Below are positions 8,729 to 19,676 of a stretch of 64,000 nucleotides of DNA, piece after piece. The first letter of the stretch is position 1. Every line of letters starts with the position of its first letter. The translations under genes were made by a program, and so were the position numbers. The notes below the pieces were generated by a model. That model worked only from the letters and a program-made list of their open reading frames with translations. It did not search any database and was not told the DNA's origin. The stretch comes from Davidsoniella eucalypti (taxonomy: Eukaryota > Ascomycota > Sordariomycetes > Microascales > Ceratocystidaceae). Location of the stretch: positions 930,001-994,000 of the forward strand of contig RMBW01000002.1 in NCBI GenBank assembly GCA_004009845.1, in the 5' to 3' direction.

Positions 8729-9958
8729 CTATTTCTTCCCATCGTCTCTCTTCACCCATCCTTCCAATCGTATCCGTAGCGTATTCGTATCGACAAACGT
8801 TTCCAGGGCTTTGTTTGGACTCGCCTTAGTCATGGCGTCTGCTGGATTGTCAGCTCCGTTGATCCATCGTATCTCGGACAGTACCCGCCGTTCGTATGAT
8901 TGCCTCAGTGCCATGATGTCGATCCTCAGGCGCTTCTCACTCGTGGTTCCCAGCTTGACAAGGCATTCGTAGAGCGAGAATGAGTCAGTACAGCAGATGA
9001 TGGGTATGTTCGGTAAGTTGACCTGATGTGTAACCAGCTGTAAGGTCGTTCCAATTGCGTACGCGATATCTGTTCCTGCTACCATGCCGTAGATCTCTGA
9101 TGCCAGTACGCTGCGAGTGACGCGTTTACACTTCGTACTGCTCCAGTGTATCATGTTGCCACGCAAGTCGAATGTATTCTCGCCTGAGTCGTTCTCATTC
9201 GCAAGGATAACCTCGTAGCCGATCTGGGAGCTCAAATCTTTGTTGTTTGCGAATGATCTATCCACAAAGACAAAGGGTTTTGCTGTCGCGAGGTCTAAAC
9301 TGACGTAGTTGAGCCCTCGATCCATGTGGTCGATCTGCCATTGAAGACGCTTGTTGAGAGCATTGATGTCCTCAGCCCGAGGTTCCTGCGTTTGAGCGGC
9401 GATGGAAAGGTCGAAGGTGGGTGCGGGTGTTGGCGCTGGGGTTGTCTTATGCCCTCGTGCCGGCTCCAACGGTGGGCTGATTGACTGAAAATTGGTGGGG
9501 CTGTGGCGGCTGGTCGGTCGCGGGACAGGTGCCTCTGGTTCTATCCTCTTTGTCTGTGTTCGGCTTCTGATGATTATTTGCCGCTGTTTTTCCGCTTCAT
9601 TAGTCCATTCCGCCGTCTCGTCTTGTTGGAGGCAATGGATAAAAACTACTGCATACGACCTCTTGGGGGTTGGTGTTTGTACGTAGACCTTCTGCATTAT
9701 AAGCTGATCGTAAATGGGCTTAAGTGCTTGTCGGCTCGCCATCGAAAACAGCTCTTCGGTAAAGCCGTAAAATTCCATCTGAAATTCTTGGAACATAGTT
9801 TCCGGGGGATAGCTGGTGCATTCATCCTGCCATCGGTCTAGGGTTTGAGCGAGATATGTGTTGACTGTTCGCTCATCATGCTTATCGTCGGTGGGGTCGA
9901 AGCTCTCGTTCCACCGATCCGGGTCGATTTTGAATCGGAGGCCGGCTAGAATTGACAT
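8729..9958 (-). CDS. Gag-like/RNase H fusion protein of the LTR element
   Basis: 409-aa ORF without stops or frameshifts. Residues 1-130 look like a Copia gag (LAGLRFKIDPDRWNESFDP, then helices with MFQEFQMEFYGF). Residues 135-195 are Pro/Ser/Thr-rich linker. Residues 198-409 match the tail of a Copia polyprotein: INALNKRLQWQID, then the RNase H strands with FVFVDRSFANNKDL, LASEIYGMVAGTD, CCTDSFSLYECL and NPADAMTK. All four acidic residues (D233, E288, D325, D374) are in place, so the RNase H may be active. The join lies exactly where integrase and RT should be. Upstream of Met 9958 the frame stays open for over 100 codons with no ATG, so translation may begin elsewhere or the true start is lost. 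Confidence 0.85.
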   Translation of the reverse strand: MSILAGLRFKIDPDRWNESFDPTDDKHDERTVNTYLAQTLDRWQDECTSYPPETMFQEFQMEFYGFTEELFSMASRQALKPIYDQLIMQKVYVQTPTPKRSYAVVFIHCLQQDETAEWTNEAEKQRQIIIRSRTQTKRIEPEAPVPRPTSRHSPTNFQSISPPLEPARGHKTTPAPTPAPTFDLSIAAQTQEPRAEDINALNKRLQWQIDHMDRGLNYVSLDLATAKPFVFVDRSFANNKDLSSQIGYEVILANENDSGENTFDLRGNMIHWSSTKCKRVTRSVLASEIYGMVAGTDIAYAIGTTLQLVTHQVNLPNIPIICCTDSFSLYECLVKLGTTSEKRLRIDIMALRQSYERRVLSEIRWINGADNPADAMTKASPNKALETFVDTNTLRIRLEGWVKRDDGKK

Positions 9959-10522
9959 TTCGAATGATTGGCCGGCTTTTCGGGGTGGTTGTGTTTTTGT
10001 TGTTTCAGTATTGTGGGTTGATGACGGTCTAGTTCCGATATTGCGGGGCGACTCGTAGATGTCACTGTCGTCTTCGTTGGCCGTTGTGAGTGCGTCGGGG
10101 GAGCGTGCTGCCGCTATTTCCTCCGCTTTTCTTGTACTGGACCGTGTTTGTCTTGTGGTCTGTCCGGGTAACGCAGGAGCAGATGATCCTGCTTGCTTAG
10201 TTCCGCGCGCCAGCTTTTCAGTTGTATGGGGGTGATGTGGTATAAAAGAAAATTGCGTGGGCTTCGAATTTAGAAAAAACCTGGGTTGAGAATGGGGGTG
10301 CGTGATGGACGCAAATTCTGGGGCTCTCTACCTTATGGGCCAAAGGCAGAGTCTTCCAAAATCCTTGGATATCGTCACTTCCAACCTCTTTTTCAGAGCC
10401 TGGTCGTTAATATATCCTGTAGCACGTAAGGGGCACTTTTTCAGTACACAACCTATTACACCTCTTCTTATAATTGACCTTGCTGTTCTGTGATTAACTC
10501 GTGTGAGTCAATCACTGATCAG

Positions 10523-10741
10523 TGTGGGTATACAAGGGTTATCACCTAAGTTACTAATAGCATATGCTGATTCTTAACGTGTGTAGTGATGATGATTGTG
10601 ATGATTGTTGTTCTAGTGAGGGTAACGGTGCCTGCGCACCGTTGCCTGAATACATGATTCTGCTGGTAAACGCTGCCCGTACGCGGTCACGTGACCGTGA
10701 CCCACATACGGTGACAATACCTGCACTGTGGTATACAGACA
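10523..10741 (-). repeat. LTR (5' LTR in element sense)
   Basis: 219 bp, 217 identical to the LTR at 8406-8624. Followed directly by the TAATC duplication and the continuation of the interrupted LINE tail. Confidence 0.95.
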
Positions 10742-10757
10742 TAATCAAATCAAATCA

Positions 10758-11952
10758 AATACGAGTGGATTTTCGAGTCCGGCCGAGCCGATTTTTCTGT
10801 CTCCGGGTTTTTTGCCGTATCCTAGTCCGGGTCCGGACTACCCGGGTCTCCATCATGAATACCCCCTGTAACTTCGAAACAATTCCCCCCAAAAAGTCCC
10901 ACATCAACCAAGCCCTAAGTGGGGCTACCATCCACGTAATCAGGTGACCGCACCATCCGACACAGGCTGGTGATCGAGTGTCGAGAGAAGAAAAATTGGC
11001 GTAGTCGAGTCGGGTGCGATGGTAAAGGCATAGCGACAAGACTCCCGCGCCGCGGGTTGGGCTTCCGGAACCTTCAAAAATAGGTTGCCCTTCGAGTATG
11101 AGTGTGTCTCCCTGAGCTTTGTAGTGTGTAGTGACTCGGGAGACCAGCGATCGCGAGAGAGTGTGGTGAAAAGGGGGCGATTGTTGATGAAAACATCCCT
11201 CGAGAGAGGAAAACGTTGGGCTCAAGGCCTCATAACTCGATGCATCAATAAAGACAAGCGTCTAAAAAGATAAAAGAATGGACAGCAGCATTGGGGATAT
11301 GTGCTGGTCGCTCTTAAAACCCCAGGACGAAGGGGAAAGATTCGTCTTTGGACAAAGGGGGAGGTAACTTGAACTCAAAGGTACCCGCCCGAGGGTTTGT
11401 TGGTGTGTAACGCGACTCCGGGTTCTTCTGACGCATCTCGGTCTTCTTGGGTTGTTTTGCGGTCGCGTTGGACGCGAAAATCGCGTGGGCCTTGCGGCGG
11501 AGTATCTCTTGAAAGTCCCTAGAGATGTCTGTGATGTGGGATTTGGCCAAGGGGTTCTTGACCTCTTCCTCAATGTCCCTAAAGATTTTGTCTAGTCTCT
11601 TTGCGAGCTCCTGGACTGCCTCCATGCTCTTCTTCTGGTTAGCGATAGCTTCTGCAGTCGCTTTTTCCAGTGTTTGGGCGAAGCGCCCGAGTTCCTCCTG
11701 CTAACTCTCAGGTGCCTGAGATGGTTCCTTCCGTGTCGCGTTAGTTGCGTCAATCACGGGATTCGTGGGAGACACGGATTCAGGGATTATTGGATCGTTT
11801 AGATCTTCTACTACGTCTGTATCCATTGTAAAATCGGTGTCAGATTTTGGTTGTATTGCGATATGGTGGTTTTCTGAAAGAATTAAAAAGGTGTTAGCTA
11901 GCTAGTACTTCTCGACAATTTGAATACTGAAGAGCTTATGAATGGAACTCAC
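10758..11952 (-). mobile_element. LINE-like element copy B (gag-like end)
   Basis: Minus-strand relative of copy A: the gag-like ORF (11826-11314), the stretch beginning MSPTFSSLEGC (about 11225-10930), then GC-rich DNA abutting the tail of the plus-strand LINE at 10758. A candidate intron lies upstream of the ORF at 11952..11874 (donor GTGAGT, branch GCTAACAC, acceptor TTTCAG); splicing it would keep the upstream frame open into the ORF. No RT domain is present. The limits are approximate. Confidence 0.6.
11314..11826 (-). pseudogene. Gag-like ORF of the LINE-like element, one internal stop
   Basis: Frame from ATG 11826 to stop 11314, 170 codons, broken by one TAG at codon 42 (11703-11701) in the context SQAPES-stop-QEELGRF. 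A single C-to-T change from CAG would explain it. The product is helical and coiled-coil-like (LEKATAEAIANQKKSMEAVQ, ELAKRLDKIFRDIEEEV), then basic, without a zinc knuckle before the end. A match to its last part is found in copy A. Assignment as a retroelement ORF1 is inferred from repetition and its neighbours. Confidence 0.5.
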
Positions 11953-12310
11953 GCAACGCCCACACTCGGCCGGTAGCCTCTTTGAAGGTTCCGGATGCCC
12001 AACCCGTGGCGCGGGAGTCTCGTCGCCGTGCCTCTACCATCGCACCCGACTCGACTACGCCAAGTTTTCTTTCTTACGGCCACGACCACCAGCCTCCAAG
12101 ACGCTCACTAAATAGTGGGGATGGTAGCTCCACTTAGGGTATTGGTTTTGTGGAGGCACTGTTTTTGGTTTTTTGGGGGGTTTTTGTTGCTCTTATGGAC
12201 CACTAATTCTTCGAGGCTAGCGGACAGTGCGCCGTTCCGAATATTCTCCGGTATCCAATCCGGCTTCGTAGGATTTCAGTTATTCAGGTAGACGCAAAAT
12301 ATAGTTATAG
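11953..12310 (+). mobile_element. LINE-like element copy C, 5'-truncated
   Basis: Plus-strand copy matching 3690-3990 of copy A: TTTGAAGGTTCCGGATGCCC, CGCACCCGACTCGACTACGC, CTTACGGCCACGA, TGGACCACTA and the 3' end GGTATCCAATCCGGCTTCG with TTCAGGTAGACG. The tail is eroded (CAAAATATAGTTATAGTC). It lies back to back with copy B. Confidence 0.65.
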
Positions 12311-14738
12311 TCAAGTCGAGAACTGTGAAGTCATCCGAATCTATATAAGAAGTGTTGAGTTAGACAGCCAACAATAGACTACTACTGTTACTCTTAGTTT
12401 GCAAACTTTTAGTGATTATTCTTTGTGCTTAACCCATGGATATACTCTAGAGTTGTGTGCTTGATTCATGGACAGAAAGAAAGGGGTGGATTATGAAAAT
12501 GCCAATTTTGAAATCTAGAACAATGACTATACACAGGTAGAGCCATATCATCAGTAGACGTCTTTGTAATCGTATCTGTAAGACTAAAAGAGATGAATCA
12601 TATTGAGTATCATGAATACACTGCCATGTAGATAGTTATCTAACCCAGCTTTTGTCTGTGATCAACATTTGGCTCTAAATTCTGGTCGGCTGTCATGTTT
12701 CCTTTGTAAAGACTCAGCCATTGGCTAACGAGAAAGAATGATTAGGCTGTTATATGTATGTACCAAGTAACTCTGGCCTTAGTTTTTCGCATTACGATAG
12801 GTAACGCTATGCCTTGACTTGACTATATGTTTATTCCACTAAAAAGTGGCTTTAAGAAGTTGCGTCGCTACTTCAAAAATGATGCGAAAGAAGATGAAAT
12901 TCAATCATATTTTGCTACTTTCAATTGAACGTTTGAAATAACACATCCGAACAAAGTAGTCTATGACAAAAATGGGTTTCACGATGACTTAGAAATTGAA
13001 TACAGGTTCCTATCACTCGATCCAGACCACAAGAACAGGAGTTTGTGCTACTGCATCTGTATCACATAGAAAAAGATATCAACTATGGAACTGCCTGCTT
13101 ATTATTAAACTTGGTCACAAACTCAACGAACACCCTTGGGATTCCAGTGTACAGAAAAGAAACAACCTTAAAAGTAAAAGCACGTGTTGAATACTTTAGT
13201 GTGCAAACATGCATTATAGTATAAAATATTTTCATTATCTAGTAACAGTCTCACATATTATCATACCCCCAGAGTCAAAAAGAGCAAAAGAGATCAAAAT
13301 ATCAACGCAAGACACTTACTACCTTTTTAACAATGGTTTCCATACCTCTTCATAGCTCTATAGCTCCATAAGATAAATGAAAAAAAAAAAATTTAAAAAA
13401 AAATTTAAAAAAAAAAACCAATGGTTTCCTTATACCTAGAGGGCTAATAACCGATATATATGGATATATATACTCACTTGCAAATTAGAATCCAAAGCAG
13501 CTAATGTGTAGAATATGTAAAATGAGTAAAACCCTTTATTAGAACAATTAGCACCAAGTTGAAGCTTGTAGTTGGTGACACGAACAAAAGGGTTAGATAT
13601 CACTATAATTAGGGTTAATATATTTACACAGTATTTATATATTTTCATACCCTATCTATATACTGTGTGTTTGTGCTAACCCTAAGTATAGGGTCGGTGC
13701 TAGACAAGTCCGACAGAACTATGTACAGTATGTATTATATAATATCTTCGGATGTATTTAAAAACGTAAGATAGACTAACGACAGATGTTCCAGAGTCGA
13801 AACCGATGATCAAAAGTGATGGATCAACGATGAGATTCGTGAATTTGATCATTCAGAAAGCAGAGCAAGTATATTGAAAGCATAGAGGAGATTAGATTAT
13901 CATCATTATCAAGTTAGGACTAGAACTTATGTTAGAAGAAGAAGTAAACAAACTAATCGAAAACCTTCCACTTGATTAAATGTACTGTAGAAACGCAAGT
14001 GTGCTTGCCTATCTTTGGCGCTAGTAAATACTAATAGCTAAGATTTGTGTAACGTTTCATACTATGGAATACTGAGCCGATGTTCAATCAAGCTGGCTTA
14101 GTCATTACATTTCAAGTTCAACGATAGGTTTTTTTTGCGAGTTCTACGTTCGTAATCATTACTAAATAATAAAAAATGTACCAGCGTGGCCAATTCAGAA
14201 AACAGATGTAGCACAGAGATATCTCGTCCTCACTATGTACAGCATAGTTCAAAGATATATCCATGCATTCAAGTTCCTGTAAAAAAAACACCCTTTCCCA
14301 GAATGAAACTAAAAGCTTCACCATTCTTCATAGACGTATCTACAAAGTCCCGTCCTGACCATGAAAAAAAACGCTGAAATCAAAGTTTATACAAGAGAAG
14401 GGAACAAAGTAAAAATCCATACTAATCTCAGCCGCATAAAACGACCCGTGTTCTAAGATTTTACTTCTCTCGCATCTCATATATGAACTGTTTAATATAC
14501 CGCTCGGAATACAGAGCTGGATCAAGGATTAATCTCGCCTTGTGCTCCACCGGGCCGTGCGGAAGTGTGTATCATAAAGATAAAAAGGTAAAGAGACCAG
14601 TATTCACTATTTCCCCAGTAAAAGGTCAAAAGTGGGAGGGGGGACGAACAAAAAGGTGAAATAAGGGTATTATTTATATCATGACAAGTTGCCGAAAAGA
14701 AACAAAAACAGGAGAGAAAGCAGGCTCTCTAGAAAACT
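12311..14738. other. AT-rich intergenic region
   Basis: 2.4 kb with no supported coding region, only short ORFs without family likeness. It contains the small poly-A retroposon at 13331-13429. The last ~180 bp are the 3' flank of the NUP37 gene. Confidence 0.5.
13331..13429 (+). repeat. Mini-retroposon 1 with target duplication
   Basis: An insert at 13342-13418 (about 35 bp of unique sequence with CTTCATAGCTCTATAGC, then A-rich sequence of about 40 bp with TTT breaks) lies between two copies of CAATGGTTTCC (13331-13341 and 13419-13429). The structure is that of a 5'-truncated poly-A retroposon. Confidence 0.7.
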
Positions 14739-16924
14739 CTAAGATCCCCCATCAAACATGACGCGCTTGCGTGATCCACCTCGGAAATCTTCCATGTTGT
14801 CTAACTCCCGATCAATCTCCATGATATCCAACATTTCCACCTCGATATCCCGCGTGTCCGGTCCGTCCTGGCCGACATCTGCTGCCGCCGCCAGCGTATC
14901 CATGAAGGGGAACGCACTGCTGCTACCACCAGTTACCTTACTGCTAGAGGTAGATCCAACCGGCGTGGAGGGTGACAAGAGAGCCGACGATGTCTCTGGA
15001 GCCGGAAGTGCCCGAGCAGACCGAATCGTTCCGGATTTTCCAGGGTTAAGATTAAATGTAAGTCTATGCAGCTTATCAGGTCGATCGACAACCAACGCTG
15101 CTGAGTAGTTGCGTTTACCGAAGCGCTTGCGCACGACAAGGCTATTAGAAGCCGTCATATCTTCTGATTCACGTACAAGTACAAGACGTGATTCACCGAG
15201 AACCGCAAGTTCGACGGGTAAGCCGTTCTGCTCGCCGTTCTTGGCCTTTTGGGCCTGGGCAATGGCACAGAGAGCAACGCACTTTTCACCCATGAGACCG
15301 ACGGATAGTTCCTGCATCTTGAACATGCGCGTTGGTTGAGCACCGCTGAACAAATTGACACCACCGCCGCTTTGACGACGTAGCTGTGAGTCCCAGAATC
15401 GGAGAATACCGGGAATCACGCAGATATGTTCCCATGAGCTGATCCATAGCGCTATGCTTTCGTCTGCGGCAGAGCCTAGAGGACTGGGGATGGCAGTGAC
15501 GGAAATGCCACCGGCAACACCCGACATACGGCCGGGGGCGTGTGTCGATGAGGCCAGAGAGATGGTAGCGCCACTGCGGGGAGATTTGGTGTCACTAGCA
15601 CCAACACGTAGCAGGTTTGTACCCTCGATATGACCAGACACACTAAACTTGGTAACACCACCGCCAATTATACCAGAACTATTCTTACCCAGGAGGGATG
15701 AACTCTTGGGACTGACACCATCAACATCCCAGATTCCCCAAGTTCCGTCCGCTAGTAAAGCTAAAATAGCTCGGCCATACACGATCCATGCTGCATCCAC
15801 AATGGGCTTACGAGCTGCGAATCCCTTGGTGAAGGGCTGGAACAGAGATAGTTGCCAAGATCCTTGTGACGGGAAGGGGCCGATCGTTGGCTCGTCGGGT
15901 GGAAATGGTGGCATGGCAAAATCGTAAATCCGAACGCCGTGATTAGGTGCAACAGCCAGAAGCTGTGTGCAGTGAGTCGAGTTGAAACTAATCGTAGAGA
16001 GACCATGGGGCAGATATTCGGTTTGGAAAGGCTCGAGAGCTCTTCCAACTGGTATCTTCAGATCATCCAGAGCGATCGTCCACAGGCGTAAAGCACCAGA
16101 TGCTTCGCGTGTATGTGAGGAAACGACCACCCAAGGCTTAGCTGAGGGCTTGTCACCAGGCTTCGGCTTAACCAAAGTCATGGCAACGCCTCTGCTAGGT
16201 TGCAACTGGCCAGACAGTAACGTTAATGTTTCTCCCCAAAGACCACCACCTCCAATATCGTTTAGGAGGCCCTTGCGGAGCTCTGGTCTTCTTTTGCTCT
16301 CATGTGAAGGCGGTGTCAGAGGCAGAGTAGCTAGATAAAGGTCGTTGGTGCCACAGCCAATAGCAAAAATCATGGAGGATTTCAGCTTCTCAACGCCTGT
16401 GAACGAACTCTCTTCCGACGATCGTGTAGCTGTCATTGGCAGAACAGCAATATGTGTTGCGGGCGCACCCAGAGAGAGGTCTAGAGTTTGTATTATCTCG
16501 GGGTATGGATCTTCCAAAGCCTCATCTTCAAATTCAGGCTCGTCGACAAAGGGCTTTGTAGCCTCTATTTTCTTGCTAGCCGGCTCGGAATTGTCGTCGG
16601 AATCGGAGTCGAGAACCATTACAGCGTCTTCACCGTTGGTCTTTTCTGGACTGGCTTCTTCTTTGATCTCTTTCTTCTTCTCCTTCAGCCTACGGCCACC
16701 GCGCCACATGACAGTCACGCCATTTTCGTGTCCGTATAGCATAATCGTTGCGCCTTGTGGCGATAGAATCGGGTAGGTTTTCACATCGTAGACTCGGCGG
16801 GACAGTTCGTACCTATAGATATCGGTTAGAGGCAGGTTTCAAAGAGATATGATTTGTTTAGCTTAGCTTACGAGAACTGCGTGTTCTGTGCCGTACGGCG
16901 AATGCGAGGAGCACCCAACACCAT
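14739..16924 (-). CDS. NUP37: Nucleoporin NUP37 (fungal type)
   Basis: 708-aa WD-repeat-like nucleoporin of the outer-ring Y complex (Nup107-160 complex in animals), where Nup37 binds Nup120 at the nuclear pore. Exon 1 is 16924..16872 (MVLGAPRIRRTAQNTQF) and exon 2 is 16812..14739; the 59-nt intron has donor GTAAGC and acceptor TATAG. The join gives QFSYELSRRVYDVKTYPILSP, which matches the start of fungal Nup37 proteins. Further marks are GATIMLYGHENGV, the propeller blades around YLPHGLSTISFNSTHC and HGVRIYDF, and an inserted Lys/Glu-rich then acidic stretch at residues 65-105. The C-terminal ~100 residues are Ser/Thr-rich and then acidic. Fungal Nup37 is longer than the animal protein (about 330 aa) because of such insertions. 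Confidence 0.8.
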
Positions 16925-19676
16925 TGTTCCCGGTATATGTCAAGATACCCTCGAGCTTTTTTTTCCTTATCTGTTCAAGCAGCGCCTACTTTGGAGCCTG
17001 TTCGTAACAGGTAAATCGCAGGCAATTGTTCGGATTTTGAAGCTTAATGAGACTGATTACGAATAGACAAATACAGTGAGATGAAGAGCCTGTAGCAAAG
17101 ATGGGTGTTTTGCCACACTAAATCAAGCCTTTTCTTTTCTTTCGAAGTGTTGTCGCCCAAAAACCATGGCGGTGCGCGTTTTGGTGTGGCCGTCGCAAGG
17201 CTTAGGAAAATAATTAAGCGCGAGCTTGGTTGTACAGCAGCCTTGCAAAACAAGCTAGCCAGCAGGAAACGGCAGCCACCTAGTCTGGCAGCTGGCGGTC
17301 AGCTGCACAGAGCTGTCGGCTAGATGCATTCCAATTCGGGGCTAGATCCCACTAAGACGCATTCTTTAGGGTAAACAAACTGACAAAGAGATGCTATCAA
17401 CTTCTTTGTTAGGCCAAAATGGTGTTATCTGTATATCATTACTATGACAACAACCGCTAGTAAGAATGCAGGTAGTCGCTCCTATGACGTATAATTATTA
17501 ATAATTATCAGAAGAATTATCTAGAATTAAGGCCGACTCTCCCCATCGCAAAGCTTTCTTTCTGTCTCGAGTTCTTGCTCAAAGGGATGCGCCAGATATA
17601 ACGATCGACGTTGTTTTTTCAACCGATTGGTCGACCACGCCCACGTATATTTCATGGATATTTCATGCCCCAATTCGAGGTATCAATGGCTCCCTCTTTT
17701 GTTTTCTCAAAGAATAACAAGGTTTCTTCAACAATATCCCAAATGATAGTGTATATTGTATGCAGTTGTGCTAATACTACGTACGTGTGAAAGTCTCCAA
17801 AAGATAATCTGCGATTTTGAAATCCTACTCTGGGCCTTTAGTGCTAATGAATCAACGCCGTATTCCTACCAACCTTCCTCTTGGAATTTTGAAACAAGAT
17901 GGAATATATTTGTATTTTACACCTTGAAAAGGAAACCTGTTTTTACATTCTATAAAAGATTAAACTAGTTAAGTGATAGATGCATATTATAGAATTAGTT
18001 TTTGACAAGGACTAGTACCCAATACTTTACCAAATAAAAACGACCTCTTATCGTCCTTTATTGGATCGTCTGACGGCTTGGTTCCTGGATTATGCAGCAG
18101 GCACGCCTGTAAGTGGGCATCCTGTATGCAGGTATCTGTATAGGCTTTACAGCAAGTACGGCACAGAAACTTCTGTACAGATATAAGACTATATATATGT
18201 GCTTTACAGTTGATGACGATCTGTCGTTAAGTAGGACTTAAGTACAACCTGTCTTTTCCATTTAGAATATAGAGTATACCCTATCTGTACATACTTACAG
18301 TTACAGTGAGTGATTCTTCGCTAATTCGATCATTCGCTAAGTTAGCCTACCGACTCACATATACCACATTAGACGTCATTTGATACATCTTCATAGCTCT
18401 TTAGCTCCATAAGATTAATGAATTAAAAAAAAAAAAAAAAAGACGTCATTTGATACCTTATTGAGGTTAAGGGATGGTAGAAATCAAGATAGTGTTTCAG
18501 AGCATTGAATCAACACGCTCCATAACCCTCCACGATGACAGTACTGGTACATGTACATCTTCAAATATTATATATACAAATGCATATGTTCCCTATCATC
18601 AACTATAAAGTAGGATCAACATAAGGACTGGTGATCATTACTAGATCTGCATTAAGCGTGTTTATTACAACGAAATATCTCAAATCATGGAACCCTTATT
18701 CAAAGCGTGATATGACTTTTCCAGTCAAGTGTTAAATCTCGAAACAAACAGATGATATGATATGTATATTCCAAAACAAAGCTGAATATTTTAGTTCTCG
18801 GCTCGAGTATCATGTTCTTCACACTCTTATGAAACACAATAAAGCCTCCAAAAACGTGAGGAGAGATACATAATATCTTACCTTTATTCTTAGCGTTGAG
18901 GATTAGTTTGACTAATGTCATTTTTGTTTTTTGTTTTTAGAGGCACTAGAACATATAGAATACAAAAGCAAAAAAATTGATGACAAAGAAAAGATAGAAT
19001 AGTATACGGATTTGCCACGCGAAAAGGGCTTCGCGGATACACAGTTTTTTGAAGGTACTTTCGGGTTCGAGCAATATATATTAATTCGTACAAAAGACAT
19101 TCTTTTTGAAGTTACAACAATAAAGTTCAAGTAGATTGATCTGGGATTTCTGTGTGTAATAAATGACTGACATATATCAAGAGCCAATTTCATGAACCTG
19201 TGGTAGGCCGTTGTATCATGAGTAGCCAGTATGGAAACACACGATAGTGAGGAGCAAAAGGTAGGCCAAAAAGAAAAGGGAAGTAATAGAGTAAAAAAAA
19301 GAGATAGACTAGAAAGGAAATAAGGAATCAAAAGGGGAAAAAATGATATAACGCCGCCTTGTAAATAAAGAAAAAGAAAAAAAAGCCTCTTCGGTTAGAA
19401 GAGTTAGATATCCGTAAACAAAAAAGAACACAACGACAATCAATCAAAGCGGGAGTGATGGATAGCGGCGAAAGGAGCAATGTAGTAAGAAGAAGTAGTA
19501 GTAGTAAGAGAGATAGAGAGGTATGGAGAAATAGGATAATGAAACGCCTAAAATGCTGCCGGGAGGGAATCCAGAAAATCGGAAGAGTTACAGATAAAAA
19601 AGATCTGGTTAAAGAGGTATTTATTTACGCCGAGTGACCGACGAGAATCGTAGCAAAGGAGAAGGAAATCTCGTCA
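16925..19676. other. Gene-poor intergenic region
   Basis: No supported gene. The first few hundred bases are the NUP37 promoter. A mini-retroposon with a perfect 16-bp duplication lies at 18371-18456. 19330-19620 is purine-rich on the plus strand and probably belongs to the 3' untranslated region of the WSC gene. Confidence 0.45.
18371..18456 (+). repeat. Mini-retroposon 2 with 16-bp target duplication
   Basis: A 54-bp insert (18387-18440: CTTCATAGCTCTTTAGCTC, CATAAGATTAATGAATT, then 17 A) is flanked by two perfect copies of AGACGTCATTTGATAC (18371-18386 and 18441-18456). This is the clearest copy of the family. Confidence 0.85.

Larger units (their letters stand above)
8406..10741 (-). mobile_element. 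Non-autonomous Copia-type LTR retrotransposon
   Basis: Complete 2336-bp element. Two 219-bp LTRs (TG...CA ends) differ at two positions, both G/A. A perfect 5-bp target duplication TAATC flanks it (8401-8405 and 10742-10746), and removing the element restores the LINE tail. The sense strand is minus. The one long ORF (8729-9958) holds a gag-like part and a Copia RNase H; protease, integrase and RT are absent. A purine stretch AAGAGAAGA lies close to the 3' LTR on the sense strand and may be the polypurine tract. No clear tRNA primer site was recognised after the 5' LTR. Confidence 0.9.

Noticed and set aside
8406..10741. Repeat-induced point mutation in the LTR element
   Set aside because: Only two LTR differences, neither in the CpA context typical of RIP, and the ORF is intact. 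The single CAG-to-TAG change in copy B (11701) is too little to claim RIP there.
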